A DNA stretch of 62,246 bases from Bifidobacterium breve (GTDB lineage: Bacteria > Actinomycetota > Acidimicrobiia > IMCC26256 > JAENVU01): assembly GCA_945865605.1 (NCBI GenBank), contig CAMBEL010000007.1, positions 1 through 62,246 of the forward strand, written 5' to 3'. A program made the translations under genes and the position numbers. Shown here piece by piece: positions 50,854 through 59,567 of the stretch; positions within the stretch are counted from its first letter, which is position 1, and each line of letters opens with the position of its first letter. Below the pieces are notes generated by a model. That model saw nothing but the letters and a program-made list of their open reading frames with translations, searched no databases and was not told the DNA's origin.

Positions 50854-53106
50854 CTACTGACGCCCCATCTCTTGACGAGCAGCGGCATCCGTTCCATCGG
50901 GACTATGGGTAAGTAAGCGGATAGAAACACTCTCGATCGAACCTTGGAACGCGAATTCGTCTGTGTAGTGATCGCTCACCGGCGAACCGTGGTCGTAACC
51001 GAACGTCGGACCAATACTCGAGATAATCCGCATTACGAATGGAATGTGGAGGGCGGCGCATTCCGCATCATTGATGAGCAATGTTGCTGTGCCGTCTTTA
51101 CCTGTGCGCCTGAACTGCACACTTAGTACACACGCGCCGATCGGGACCTCGCGGTCTGACTCGACTACATGGTGCTCTCCAAAAATGTTGTAGTCGAAGA
51201 TCAATCGGTTGTTCTGGATGAACAATGAGAGACCCGAACTCGACGTACCTGTCGCGTAGATCACACCACCGGCATCACTCGGGCGATCGACCTTTGCATC
51301 GAGGTCCCAGCTTCGGCCCCCGATACTGGCTCCGACTTGGGCGGGCATCGGAGACATAGGTGGATGGTAGAGATATTCACGGTTCGCTGGATGGGGCGAG
51401 TGATCGCGAAACCGCGCACCGAACAATTCAATCGTTCGCTCATCAAGCGGTAGAACGTTGCGCGCTTCGGCCTCGGTCCACCAGAGAGCAATCATCTTTT
51501 GGAGTTTGTCCGGTTGCTCAGCTGCAAGATCTCGACATTCGGACCGATCATTGGCGATGTTGTACAACTCCCAAACATCGTCGTCGAAGGAAACACCCGG
51601 AAGATGGCGGGTTACCGCTTTCCAACCGTTCGAGTAGATGCCGCGGTGTCCCATCATTTCGAAATATTGGACTTCCTTGCGGTCGGGAGCGTCGGGGTGG
51701 TCGAAGGTGGAGAGCATCGAGGTTCCGGTAACCGGAATTTGGTCGTATCCGCGGTACACATCGGGAGGAGCGATCCCCAATGCCTCGTAGATGGTCGGCA
51801 CGATGTCGTTCACATGATGGAACTGGTCCCGCAGTGTGCCGCCGTCTTTAATGCGTGCGGGCCAATGCATGACCAACGGCACGTGTACGCCACCTTCGTG
51901 GGTGTTCTGCTTGTACCACTTGAATGGCGTGTTCCCCGCTTGTGACCAACCCCATGGGTAGTTGGTGTGTGTGCGTGGCCCCCCGATATCGTCGAGTCGA
52001 GAAACGGCTTCGTCGGCGTCTTCGAGAATGAAGTTGAAGAACTTCCATTCGTTAAGTACACCGAACGGGCCGCCTTCTTGGCTCGCTCCGTTGTCGGAAA
52101 GAATGACGATCAGTGTGTTGTCGAGTTCACCGAGACTTTCGAGGCTCTGAACTAGACGCCCGATTTGGGAATCGGTGTGGTCCAAGAACGCAGCGAACGC
52201 TTCTTGGAGGCGCGCTGCGAGTAAGCGTTGATTTTCGGAAAGATCTCTCCACGCGTCAACGCCCGGATTACGCGGAGCGAGTTCTGTCCCCTCGGGCAGA
52301 ACTCCTAGTTCTTGCTGACGAGCGAATACTTCGTTTCGAGTTTCATCCCATCCGGCATCGAAGCGACCGCGATATTTCTCCATGAATGGTGCAGGTGCTT
52401 GATGGGGAGCATGCGTAGCGCCGAACGCGAGATACATAAAGAAAGGTTTGTCGGGGCGTATTGACTTTGTGTCGTGCACGAAACCAATCGCGTGGTCGAC
52501 TAGATCTTCGCTGAGGTGGTAGCCCTCTGCCACGGATTTTGGCGGGTCGATCGAGTGGTTGTCGTAGACAAGTTCCGGATGGAATTGGTCAGTCTCGCCA
52601 TCCATGAAACCGTAAAACCGATCGAAACCACGTTGGCAAGGCCACTGGTCGTAGGGTCCTGCCGCCGACGCGTCTTCCATGGGGCACAAGTGCCACTTGC
52701 CTAGAGCGAAGGTGGCGTAACCCTCGTCACGCATTACTTCAGCCACGGTGGTTGCGTTGTTGCTTATGTGTCCTCGCATGTTCGGGAAACCCGTGTTGAA
52801 GTTGGATATCGCGCGCATCCCAACCTCATGGTGGTTGCGTCCGGTCAGCAATGCGGCACGCGTCGGCGAACAAAGCGGCGTCACGTGGAAGTTGGTGTAT
52901 CGGAGCCCTGCCTCTGCAAGACGGTCGATGGTGGGGGTCTCAATCGCAGACCCGAAACATCCAAAGTGACCGAACCCAAGATCGTCCAGAAGGATGACGA
53001 CGACGTTTGGAGCATCTTCGCCTGGGTGGGCGCGTGTTGGCCACGAAGGGGTCGAATCTGCGAGTGTGCGACCGATCACTCCGTCAAACTGTTCAGAGTT
53101 TTTCAT
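50854..53106 (-). CDS. AtsA-like arylsulfatase (FGly type), no signal peptide
   Basis: A 750-residue type I sulfatase. The formylglycine site is C79 in LCSPTRAALLTGR. Metal ligands are D41-D42 (VILLDDLGFG) and the late SDNGAS. Also seen are LGKWHL and the histidine-bearing GATHAPH. The C-terminal about 150 residues are a beta-rich domain (GVIYATGTSSSGLSLFIQNN onward), as in mycobacterial AtsA. There is no signal peptide, so it should work in the cytosol on imported sulfate esters, and it needs a formylglycine-generating enzyme that is not in this window. A GGAGG ribosome site precedes ATG 53106. Confidence 0.92.
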   Translation of the reverse strand: MKNSEQFDGVIGRTLADSTPSWPTRAHPGEDAPNVVVILLDDLGFGHFGCFGSAIETPTIDRLAEAGLRYTNFHVTPLCSPTRAALLTGRNHHEVGMRAISNFNTGFPNMRGHISNNATTVAEVMRDEGYATFALGKWHLCPMEDASAAGPYDQWPCQRGFDRFYGFMDGETDQFHPELVYDNHSIDPPKSVAEGYHLSEDLVDHAIGFVHDTKSIRPDKPFFMYLAFGATHAPHQAPAPFMEKYRGRFDAGWDETRNEVFARQQELGVLPEGTELAPRNPGVDAWRDLSENQRLLAARLQEAFAAFLDHTDSQIGRLVQSLESLGELDNTLIVILSDNGASQEGGPFGVLNEWKFFNFILEDADEAVSRLDDIGGPRTHTNYPWGWSQAGNTPFKWYKQNTHEGGVHVPLVMHWPARIKDGGTLRDQFHHVNDIVPTIYEALGIAPPDVYRGYDQIPVTGTSMLSTFDHPDAPDRKEVQYFEMMGHRGIYSNGWKAVTRHLPGVSFDDDVWELYNIANDRSECRDLAAEQPDKLQKMIALWWTEAEARNVLPLDERTIELFGARFRDHSPHPANREYLYHPPMSPMPAQVGASIGGRSWDLDAKVDRPSDAGGVIYATGTSSSGLSLFIQNNRLIFDYNIFGEHHVVESDREVPIGACVLSVQFRRTGKDGTATLLINDAECAALHIPFVMRIISSIGPTFGYDHGSPVSDHYTDEFAFQGSIESVSIRLLTHSPDGTDAAARQEMGRQ

Positions 53107-53176
53107 GCATCCTCCGTAGACTACGTTCGTCCATCGATGGCCAATAAATAGGTATTAACTAACAGATTCCTTCGGA

Positions 53177-55450
53177 ATGTATCAGCGAGCGGCAGTCGGA
53201 ATACGGAGGCGAGATTCAGTGGTCTCGAGGCCCCGGGTAAGTGGGGGAAAACCTGGATGGCGCGAGTTGCTCATGTTGTGCGCTCTCACGGGCTTCGCGA
53301 TTGCACAACCACTCTTGGATTTATTTGGGCGTTCTCCAGAAGCGTTCATTGTGAGCTCTGCCCAGGGCCCTGATGTTGTCTACTTCGCGTTCGTTGTGGC
53401 GTTTTTGCCGCCACTTCTGCTGTGGTTAGTCGTTCTAATTCTTGGTTCGATAAATCCCAAGGCGGGTTCGTTCGCTTGCTGTGGTTTCCTGGCACTACTC
53501 GCATTCTGTTGGGTACTCGTAGCCCTCAATCGAGCCGGAAATCTGCCGACGGCTGTATCCGTTTTGTTCGCGCTTGCAACTGGAGCGCTACTGATCTTGG
53601 CGTATGCCCGGTGGAACTGGTTCCGCTATTGGTTGATGTTCGCGGCGATTACTCCGGTGCTGGTTCTAGGGCTTTTCTTGTTCTCTAGTTCAAGTTCTGA
53701 ACTGATCGCTAATTCCAACGGAAAAGCAGCTGATGTCGAGATCTCTTCCGACGCGCCACCAGTCGTATTAATCATCTTCGACGAAATGCCAATGAGTTCG
53801 ATGATCGACAGCAGCGGGGAGATCGACAAGCAGTTGTATCCAAACCTCTCCGCACTGGCGGCCGACGGAGGCTGGTACCGCAACGCAACGACGGTTTCTA
53901 ATGCGACGCAGTTCGCGGCGCCAGCAATTCTGTCGGGTCGATTCCCTAGCAACGATAGAAGCATCCCGATCGCCAGACAACATCCCGAATCCCTCTTCAC
54001 TCTGCTCGCGAGTCGGTATGACATCGAAGCAAACGAGTCCGTAACAAAACTCTGCCCCGACTCATTATGCAATGGCCCTTTTGTGGATGATGCTGACGGG
54101 CTAAAAAGGCAGTCGGAACCCGAGACGCAGTCGACGACCGAGACGCAGTTCGCGCTGATAAGAGATGCGCGCCTTGCTTACGCAGAGATGCTCAAACCCG
54201 GAGAGGCATTGAAAACATCTGCAGAACCTGCAGGAAAGACGCGCAATACCGGCACGCATGGATCCACCACATCCACGCGTCTTTTTTACCACGCGGTCAA
54301 CGAAGCCAAAACCGACCCAACTGTCTCCGGGGTAGTGGGTGGGCTTATGAGTAATCCCGAACTTCATTTGAGTGATGCCGACAAATTGGTCGAATCGATA
54401 GAACCCGGAGAAGGTCCGACGCTGCATTACCTGCACATGAATCTGCCTCATCAGCCATACCGGTTGCTTCCTACGGGCGAACTATATGAAATCGCACCAA
54501 TCGGATTTGATCCTGAACTCAGTCACTTAGCCTCGGCAGTGCGCGGTCCGACGCAGCAAGCGGCCGACGCAGACCGGCATCGATTGATTTTGCAGGTAGG
54601 CGCCGTTGACAGTGTTCTCGGTCGAGTCATTGCACGCCTGAAAGAGACTGGGCTGTATGAGCGTTCTGTCATTGTTGTGACGTCCGACCATGGCGTCGGG
54701 ATGACCGCCGATGCACCGATACGTGGCTTGACTGGCATTGGACCGATGCCGGGAAAGGTTTATGCCGACATTCTGCCAATTCCCCTAATCATCAAGGGAC
54801 CCGGGATTGCACCCGGGTTAGTCAGCGATGAAAACGTTTACTCAATCGATGTACTCCCCACAATCGCCGACATGGTCGGGGCCGACATCCCTTGGAAAGT
54901 GGATGGCCGATCCGTTCTTAGTAATCCGCGCGGATCTGCGACGAAAGAATTTCGCGACATCGTATTGGATACAAATGGAGTTGCAATTCTTGGACCATTT
55001 AGACGGTACGACGGTGAACGAGTTCTTAGTCAGGCCCTACAACGGAATGTGGACACGCTCCTGCGTCGCGACAATCCAAAGTACCCCTTCTACAACGCGA
55101 ACGATGCAGGTGAACTCATCGGCAGACCATTGAAGCAAGTTGCAGTAGGCGCATCAGTACCGCTGTCGTTCACGGTAAAAGACCGCGATGCATTTCTCGA
55201 TGTTGATCCAAAAGTCATGTTGCCAGCACATGTGCATGGGGAGCTGACATCAATAATGGCGCCAACCACGCTTGCGTTCGTGCTGAACGGTGTAGTGGCG
55301 GGAGTCACGACGACGTACGTCGAGGACGGGCATGCGACATTTGACACGATCCTGATACCGAACGCTTTCAAGACCGGTCGCAATAATCTGAAGGTATTCA
55401 TGGTGCGAGGGCGCGAGGGCGCTAGGTTTTTGCGGCCGATCGCGGCCTGA
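53177..55450 (+). CDS. Membrane-anchored sulfatase/alkaline-phosphatase-fold protein (LTA-synthase-like layout)
   Basis: A 757-residue protein. Four or five N-terminal membrane helices (residues about 33-170) precede an extracytoplasmic sulfatase-fold domain starting VVLIIFDEMPMSS. It has no FGly C/S-x-P-x-R motif. The candidate nucleophile is a Thr in NATTVSNATQFAAPAILSG. Other motifs are YLHMNLPHQPY and VIVVTSDHGVGM. This layout matches phospho- or glycero-transferases or phosphatases more than sulfate esterases. It is divergent from an AtsA-like gene across 70 bp. The substrate is unknown. Confidence 0.82.
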   Translation: MYQRAAVGIRRRDSVVSRPRVSGGKPGWRELLMLCALTGFAIAQPLLDLFGRSPEAFIVSSAQGPDVVYFAFVVAFLPPLLLWLVVLILGSINPKAGSFACCGFLALLAFCWVLVALNRAGNLPTAVSVLFALATGALLILAYARWNWFRYWLMFAAITPVLVLGLFLFSSSSSELIANSNGKAADVEISSDAPPVVLIIFDEMPMSSMIDSSGEIDKQLYPNLSALAADGGWYRNATTVSNATQFAAPAILSGRFPSNDRSIPIARQHPESLFTLLASRYDIEANESVTKLCPDSLCNGPFVDDADGLKRQSEPETQSTTETQFALIRDARLAYAEMLKPGEALKTSAEPAGKTRNTGTHGSTTSTRLFYHAVNEAKTDPTVSGVVGGLMSNPELHLSDADKLVESIEPGEGPTLHYLHMNLPHQPYRLLPTGELYEIAPIGFDPELSHLASAVRGPTQQAADADRHRLILQVGAVDSVLGRVIARLKETGLYERSVIVVTSDHGVGMTADAPIRGLTGIGPMPGKVYADILPIPLIIKGPGIAPGLVSDENVYSIDVLPTIADMVGADIPWKVDGRSVLSNPRGSATKEFRDIVLDTNGVAILGPFRRYDGERVLSQALQRNVDTLLRRDNPKYPFYNANDAGELIGRPLKQVAVGASVPLSFTVKDRDAFLDVDPKVMLPAHVHGELTSIMAPTTLAFVLNGVVAGVTTTYVEDGHATFDTILIPNAFKTGRNNLKVFMVRGREGARFLRPIAA

Positions 55451-55461
55451 TCCCTAGTGAG

Positions 55462-57144
55462 CTAACGAGGCCCGTGGTCGAACAGAGCAAAGAAATCGGC
55501 TAGCCCCGTTAGATTACCGGATGTTAAAACCATGTTCGCGCCAACGATCGCGACACGGCGCGCACGCAACCGTGCCCATTCAAGAACAGTGATCTCTAGC
55601 GCTAAAACGCTTTGGGGTGCAGTTCCGATTCCGAAACGGGCTACCCCACCCACGACATGAAGCCACGCGTGTTCTTCGGTATCTGTGAAATGGATGGCGA
55701 ACATGAGGTCGGTGTCGGCGGAGGCCACTGGGTCCAGTTGGACGCGCAGTGCATGCAATGAGCGCACTCCCCCTGCACGCATTGAGATTCCGACGGCAGG
55801 GATCTGTGGCGTTTCGCCAAGCGGATCGCAATGGCCTTCCAAGAAGAGAGCCTCGCTCAGATAGTGCGCGCGTGTGTTGGCGGCCGTGGTGCGTTGCGCG
55901 AGGTACCGAAGGCACGCCGCCTTCGCTGTTTTGGCTTGGGGATCATCTGGATTCACCCGCAGTAGGTGGCTGCAAAGTTCGGCCGCCCATGTTTGCTCGT
56001 TGCCGTCAATGGCTTTTTGGATCAGGTCGAGAACTGCATCCCGACCTCCCATTGCTTCAACGGTGAGCGCTGCGCGTCGGTCGGGAGATACAGGGTGCAA
56101 CGTCGAAGTGTCAGTTCCGAACCATCCAAATAAACCGTTATGAATCTGGCGAACATGAAACGGAACCTCGCCATAGAGAGGTTGTAGCCAGGGGCTAGTC
56201 GCGAGACGTGGGGGAAACTCGATCGTGGCGGCGAGTTCGTCTGGGTCTGCGCCGGCGTTGATGCCACGCACGGTCTGATCCCAAAGATATTGGATGCTGT
56301 CCGCATAGTCGGCGACAGCCTGCTGGCATTGTGCGCGCCCGTCAATGGGCACTCCGTGCGCTCCTACGAGGTGTTCTGGGTCGCACTCACGAATCATCTG
56401 AAGCCCATCGAGGAGCACCATCGGATCCCTGTACCGCTCGCCGCGTAACGGATAAATGTTGAATAGAACTGGCCAGACGTGATTGTTAATCACGATTTCA
56501 AGTTCGGGGAGAGAAATAACAATCGTGTCTTCGCTGTCGGACGCATGCGATTCGAAAACCCATTCAAGGCCCGCCATAGACGTAGTCGTTCGCCCCACGC
56601 GCGGGATCGTGTGCGTGGGGGCTACGAAGCCGACAGTTTTTGGACCCGGTCGAAAGAAGAAACTGCTTAAACCGACATTGCTCATTGAATCGGGGCCGTC
56701 AGCGGGTAGGTGGTAGCCAAATTGGAGGCGCATCCGTCGCGTGTATGCGGGGCCAATTTCGCCACCGACATGTGCGATGGTGCGCTCGATGTCTTCATGC
56801 CCCCAAATCTCGATGTCCCGTGTCGGATAGTCCTCGATCGCTGCCGTGCCCCACAGGTAGTGGGAGTGCGTGTACACCACTCCAACGATTGGTCTATCGA
56901 GACGGTCGCCAAATGCTTCGAGAACTTCTGTCAGTTCTTCCCGACACTCCCCCGAGTCGATGATGACCGCGCCTTTGGGGCCGAGCACGAGAGTTGTGTT
57001 GGCCATCCCGTAGCCGACGGCACAAAAGACCGAGGGCGTCACTTCGTGAATCCGTCTTTCGTATTGGGCGCTGCGGGCCACGAGAAGCGGGTGCGCAAGG
57101 TCGCCGGTAGGACCGATTACGGGTTCAATAATTGGCTCAGGCAT
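55462..57144 (-). CDS. Alkylsulfatase-like MBL-fold protein with altered metal motif
   Basis: A 560-residue protein with the three-part layout of SdsA1/BDS1 alkylsulfatases: MBL domain (about 40-290), alkylsulfatase dimerisation domain (about 300-440) and an SCP2-like C-terminal domain (about 450-560). The metal motif, normally HxHxDH, reads H93-S-H95-Y-L-W98, so the Asp and third His are missing. The later acidic-ligand region reads VINNHVWPVLFN. HLVGAHGVP keeps a histidine. There is no signal peptide. It may bind one metal, use a different reaction, or be a recognised subfamily. Confidence 0.82.
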   Translation of the reverse strand: MPEPIIEPVIGPTGDLAHPLLVARSAQYERRIHEVTPSVFCAVGYGMANTTLVLGPKGAVIIDSGECREELTEVLEAFGDRLDRPIVGVVYTHSHYLWGTAAIEDYPTRDIEIWGHEDIERTIAHVGGEIGPAYTRRMRLQFGYHLPADGPDSMSNVGLSSFFFRPGPKTVGFVAPTHTIPRVGRTTTSMAGLEWVFESHASDSEDTIVISLPELEIVINNHVWPVLFNIYPLRGERYRDPMVLLDGLQMIRECDPEHLVGAHGVPIDGRAQCQQAVADYADSIQYLWDQTVRGINAGADPDELAATIEFPPRLATSPWLQPLYGEVPFHVRQIHNGLFGWFGTDTSTLHPVSPDRRAALTVEAMGGRDAVLDLIQKAIDGNEQTWAAELCSHLLRVNPDDPQAKTAKAACLRYLAQRTTAANTRAHYLSEALFLEGHCDPLGETPQIPAVGISMRAGGVRSLHALRVQLDPVASADTDLMFAIHFTDTEEHAWLHVVGGVARFGIGTAPQSVLALEITVLEWARLRARRVAIVGANMVLTSGNLTGLADFFALFDHGPR

Positions 57145-57196
57145 TCGCGAGACACTAGTTACGTTGTTGCCTCTCGTCTTCTGTCAGGCTGAGTGA

Positions 57197-59530
57197 ATGA
57201 CGACGAGGATCCCGCGGCCTACCCCTCCGTTCGAAGGAAACATCCAGCGGTTGATTGCCGATTCGACGCCGCGGCTTCTAGAAGCAGACGAAGCGCCACC
57301 TGGAGCACCGAACGTAATTCTGATCCTTATCGATGATGTTGGTTTTGGTTCGGCAGACCTGTTCGGCGGACCTGTTCCGATGCCGACGTTGGCGCGTGTT
57401 GCCGAAAATGGCGTGTATCTAAATCAGTTTCATACGACGGCACTGTGCTCACCCACGCGGGCGGCGCTGTTGACGGGACGTAACCACCACACGGTTCACA
57501 TGGGTGCGATACCGGAGATATCTAACAGCTTTCCGGCTTACGACAGCGCGATCCCAACAGAGGCCGCGACGGTTGCGCAGATCCTGTCCCAGAACGGTTA
57601 CGCGACGGGTTGTTTTGGGAAGTGGCATCTGACTCCGCTATGGGAGCACGGTCCGGCAGGACCGTTCGAGCGTTGGCCTACCGGACTTGGGTTTGACCGC
57701 TTCTACGGAATACTCGGAGCGGAATCATCCCAATGGGAACCAGCGGTTTACGACCAGACCACACCGGTGCAACCCCATCTCGACCGTGACGATTACCACC
57801 TAACGGAAGACCTGGCGGAACACGCGATTGAGTGGATACAGCAGTGCAATGCGACTGCGCCGGGTAAGCCATTCTTTTGCTATTTCTCGACCGCTGCCAT
57901 GCATGCGCCTCACCATGTGGCTCCCGAGTGGAGCGACAAATTTCACGGTCACTTCGATGGCGGATGGGATGCACTACGCCAAGAGATATATGAGAGGCAA
58001 CTTGACCTGGGTGTGATTCCAGAAGGAACAGTGCTCACGGAACGTCCTGAACAACTTCCGGCTTGGGAGGACTACCCAGAAGAATTTAGGCCGGTTGCCG
58101 CGCGGCTCATGGAAGTGTTCGCTGGCTTGCTGGCTCATACCGACGCGCAGATTGGAAGAGTGCTCGACGCTGTTCAAGAACTTGGGTCTTTAGAAAACAC
58201 GCTCGTGCTGTTTATCAATGGCGATAACGGAGCTTCTGGTGAAGGCACATTGAATGGAGCGTGGAGTGCGCCGTCTTTCCAGAACGGAGTGCCCGAAGAC
58301 CCGCAATGGCTGCTAGATCACATGGATGATTTTGGAACGCGCCGTTGCGAAAATCACTACAACGCAGGGTGGGCGTGGGCGTTGGATGCGCCGTTCCAAT
58401 GGATGAAGCAGGTTGCTTCACACTTCGGTGGAACGCGTAACGGCGTGGCGGCTAGTTGGCCGCGCGGGGTCGCGGGACGGGGTGAATTGCATAACCAGTT
58501 CCATCATGTCGTTGATGTACTGCCGACCATTCTGGAAGCCACCGGAGTGACGGCGCCCACGCATGTGAACGGCATAAAGCAGTTGCCCATCGAGGGAATC
58601 AGCATGTTGCCGAGCATGACGGGCGACGATCCGGCGACGGCAAGGCAAACGCAGTATTTCGAATTGTTAGGCAATAGAGCGATCTATCACGATGGTTGGA
58701 TAGCGGCGTGTTTCCATGGACGTCTTCCGTGGGTTCGATTCGCAGGCTATGAGTTTGATGGAGATCAGGAACAGTGGGAGTTGTACGACATTCGTAACGA
58801 CTTCTCACAGAGCAACAACTTGGCGGCGGAGTTCCCTAATAAAATGCTTGAGTTGCAAGACCTGTTCGACTCTGAGGCAAAACGAAATGGTGTGTATCCG
58901 TTGCGTGATGGGAGCGCTCCGTTTGGCGGGCCGTACAGCGTTCCTAACGCGCTGAAGGGCGTCAAGAAGATGACGTACACGACTGCGCATGTGCGATTGC
59001 CGGAAGCTGTGGTTGTGAACTTGAAGAACAGTTCGCATCGGATAACGGCCGACATTGCGGTGTCGCAATCCCCCGCTACTGGCGTGATTGCATGCCAGGG
59101 CGGGAACATGGCCGGGTGGAGTCTTTACCTAGATGAGAGCGGCCGACCGACTTACCTATACAACCTGTACGGACATGACCTCACATTTGTTGCGGCCCCC
59201 GATCCGCTCAATGTAGGTGACCACATCATCGAAGTGAACTATGTCCACGATGGTGGGTTCGCGGCAGGGGGTATGGCCGCACTCTTAGTTGATGGTGTGA
59301 AAGTTGGGTCTGCGCGAATCGAAGCGACAGTCCCGATTGTGTTTTCGATGAGCGGCGAAACTTTTGATGTGGGATGCGACACGGGTGCGCCGGTTGGTCC
59401 ATATCCAGACAATTTCCACTGCACTGCAGAGATAAGAACCGTGACACTCGAACGGCTAGACGAACCCGACGCGGAGACCGCCGACCTGACGAAACAAGGG
59501 GCAGTAACGGCCGCACTTGCGAGCCATTAG
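57197..59530 (+). CDS. AtsA-like arylsulfatase (FGly type), second copy, no signal peptide
   Basis: A 777-residue type I sulfatase, paralogous to the one at 50854-53106. FGly cysteine C84 is in LCSPTRAALLTGR; metal Asp pair in LILIDDVGFG; FGKWHLTP; late motif INGDNGASGEG, where the usual SDN is GDN. A C-terminal beta-rich domain is again present (residues about 625-760). No signal peptide. It is divergent from the alkylsulfatase-like gene across 52 bp. Together they suggest breakdown of sulfate esters inside the cell. Confidence 0.92.
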   Translation: MTTRIPRPTPPFEGNIQRLIADSTPRLLEADEAPPGAPNVILILIDDVGFGSADLFGGPVPMPTLARVAENGVYLNQFHTTALCSPTRAALLTGRNHHTVHMGAIPEISNSFPAYDSAIPTEAATVAQILSQNGYATGCFGKWHLTPLWEHGPAGPFERWPTGLGFDRFYGILGAESSQWEPAVYDQTTPVQPHLDRDDYHLTEDLAEHAIEWIQQCNATAPGKPFFCYFSTAAMHAPHHVAPEWSDKFHGHFDGGWDALRQEIYERQLDLGVIPEGTVLTERPEQLPAWEDYPEEFRPVAARLMEVFAGLLAHTDAQIGRVLDAVQELGSLENTLVLFINGDNGASGEGTLNGAWSAPSFQNGVPEDPQWLLDHMDDFGTRRCENHYNAGWAWALDAPFQWMKQVASHFGGTRNGVAASWPRGVAGRGELHNQFHHVVDVLPTILEATGVTAPTHVNGIKQLPIEGISMLPSMTGDDPATARQTQYFELLGNRAIYHDGWIAACFHGRLPWVRFAGYEFDGDQEQWELYDIRNDFSQSNNLAAEFPNKMLELQDLFDSEAKRNGVYPLRDGSAPFGGPYSVPNALKGVKKMTYTTAHVRLPEAVVVNLKNSSHRITADIAVSQSPATGVIACQGGNMAGWSLYLDESGRPTYLYNLYGHDLTFVAAPDPLNVGDHIIEVNYVHDGGFAAGGMAALLVDGVKVGSARIEATVPIVFSMSGETFDVGCDTGAPVGPYPDNFHCTAEIRTVTLERLDEPDAETADLTKQGAVTAALASH

Positions 59531-59567
59531 GTGAAGACTGGATTCAGATGTTGTTGACCCGATGCGG

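Noticed and set aside
50829-50861. GTCAGT/ACTGAC inverted repeat between LamG and the sulfatase as a bidirectional terminator
   Set aside because: Only 6 bp with a 21-base loop and no T-run on either side.
53165-53177. ATTCC-TTC-GGAAT hairpin overlapping the start of the membrane sulfatase-fold gene
   Set aside because: Five pairs with a 3-base loop is within chance for this length; no further support.
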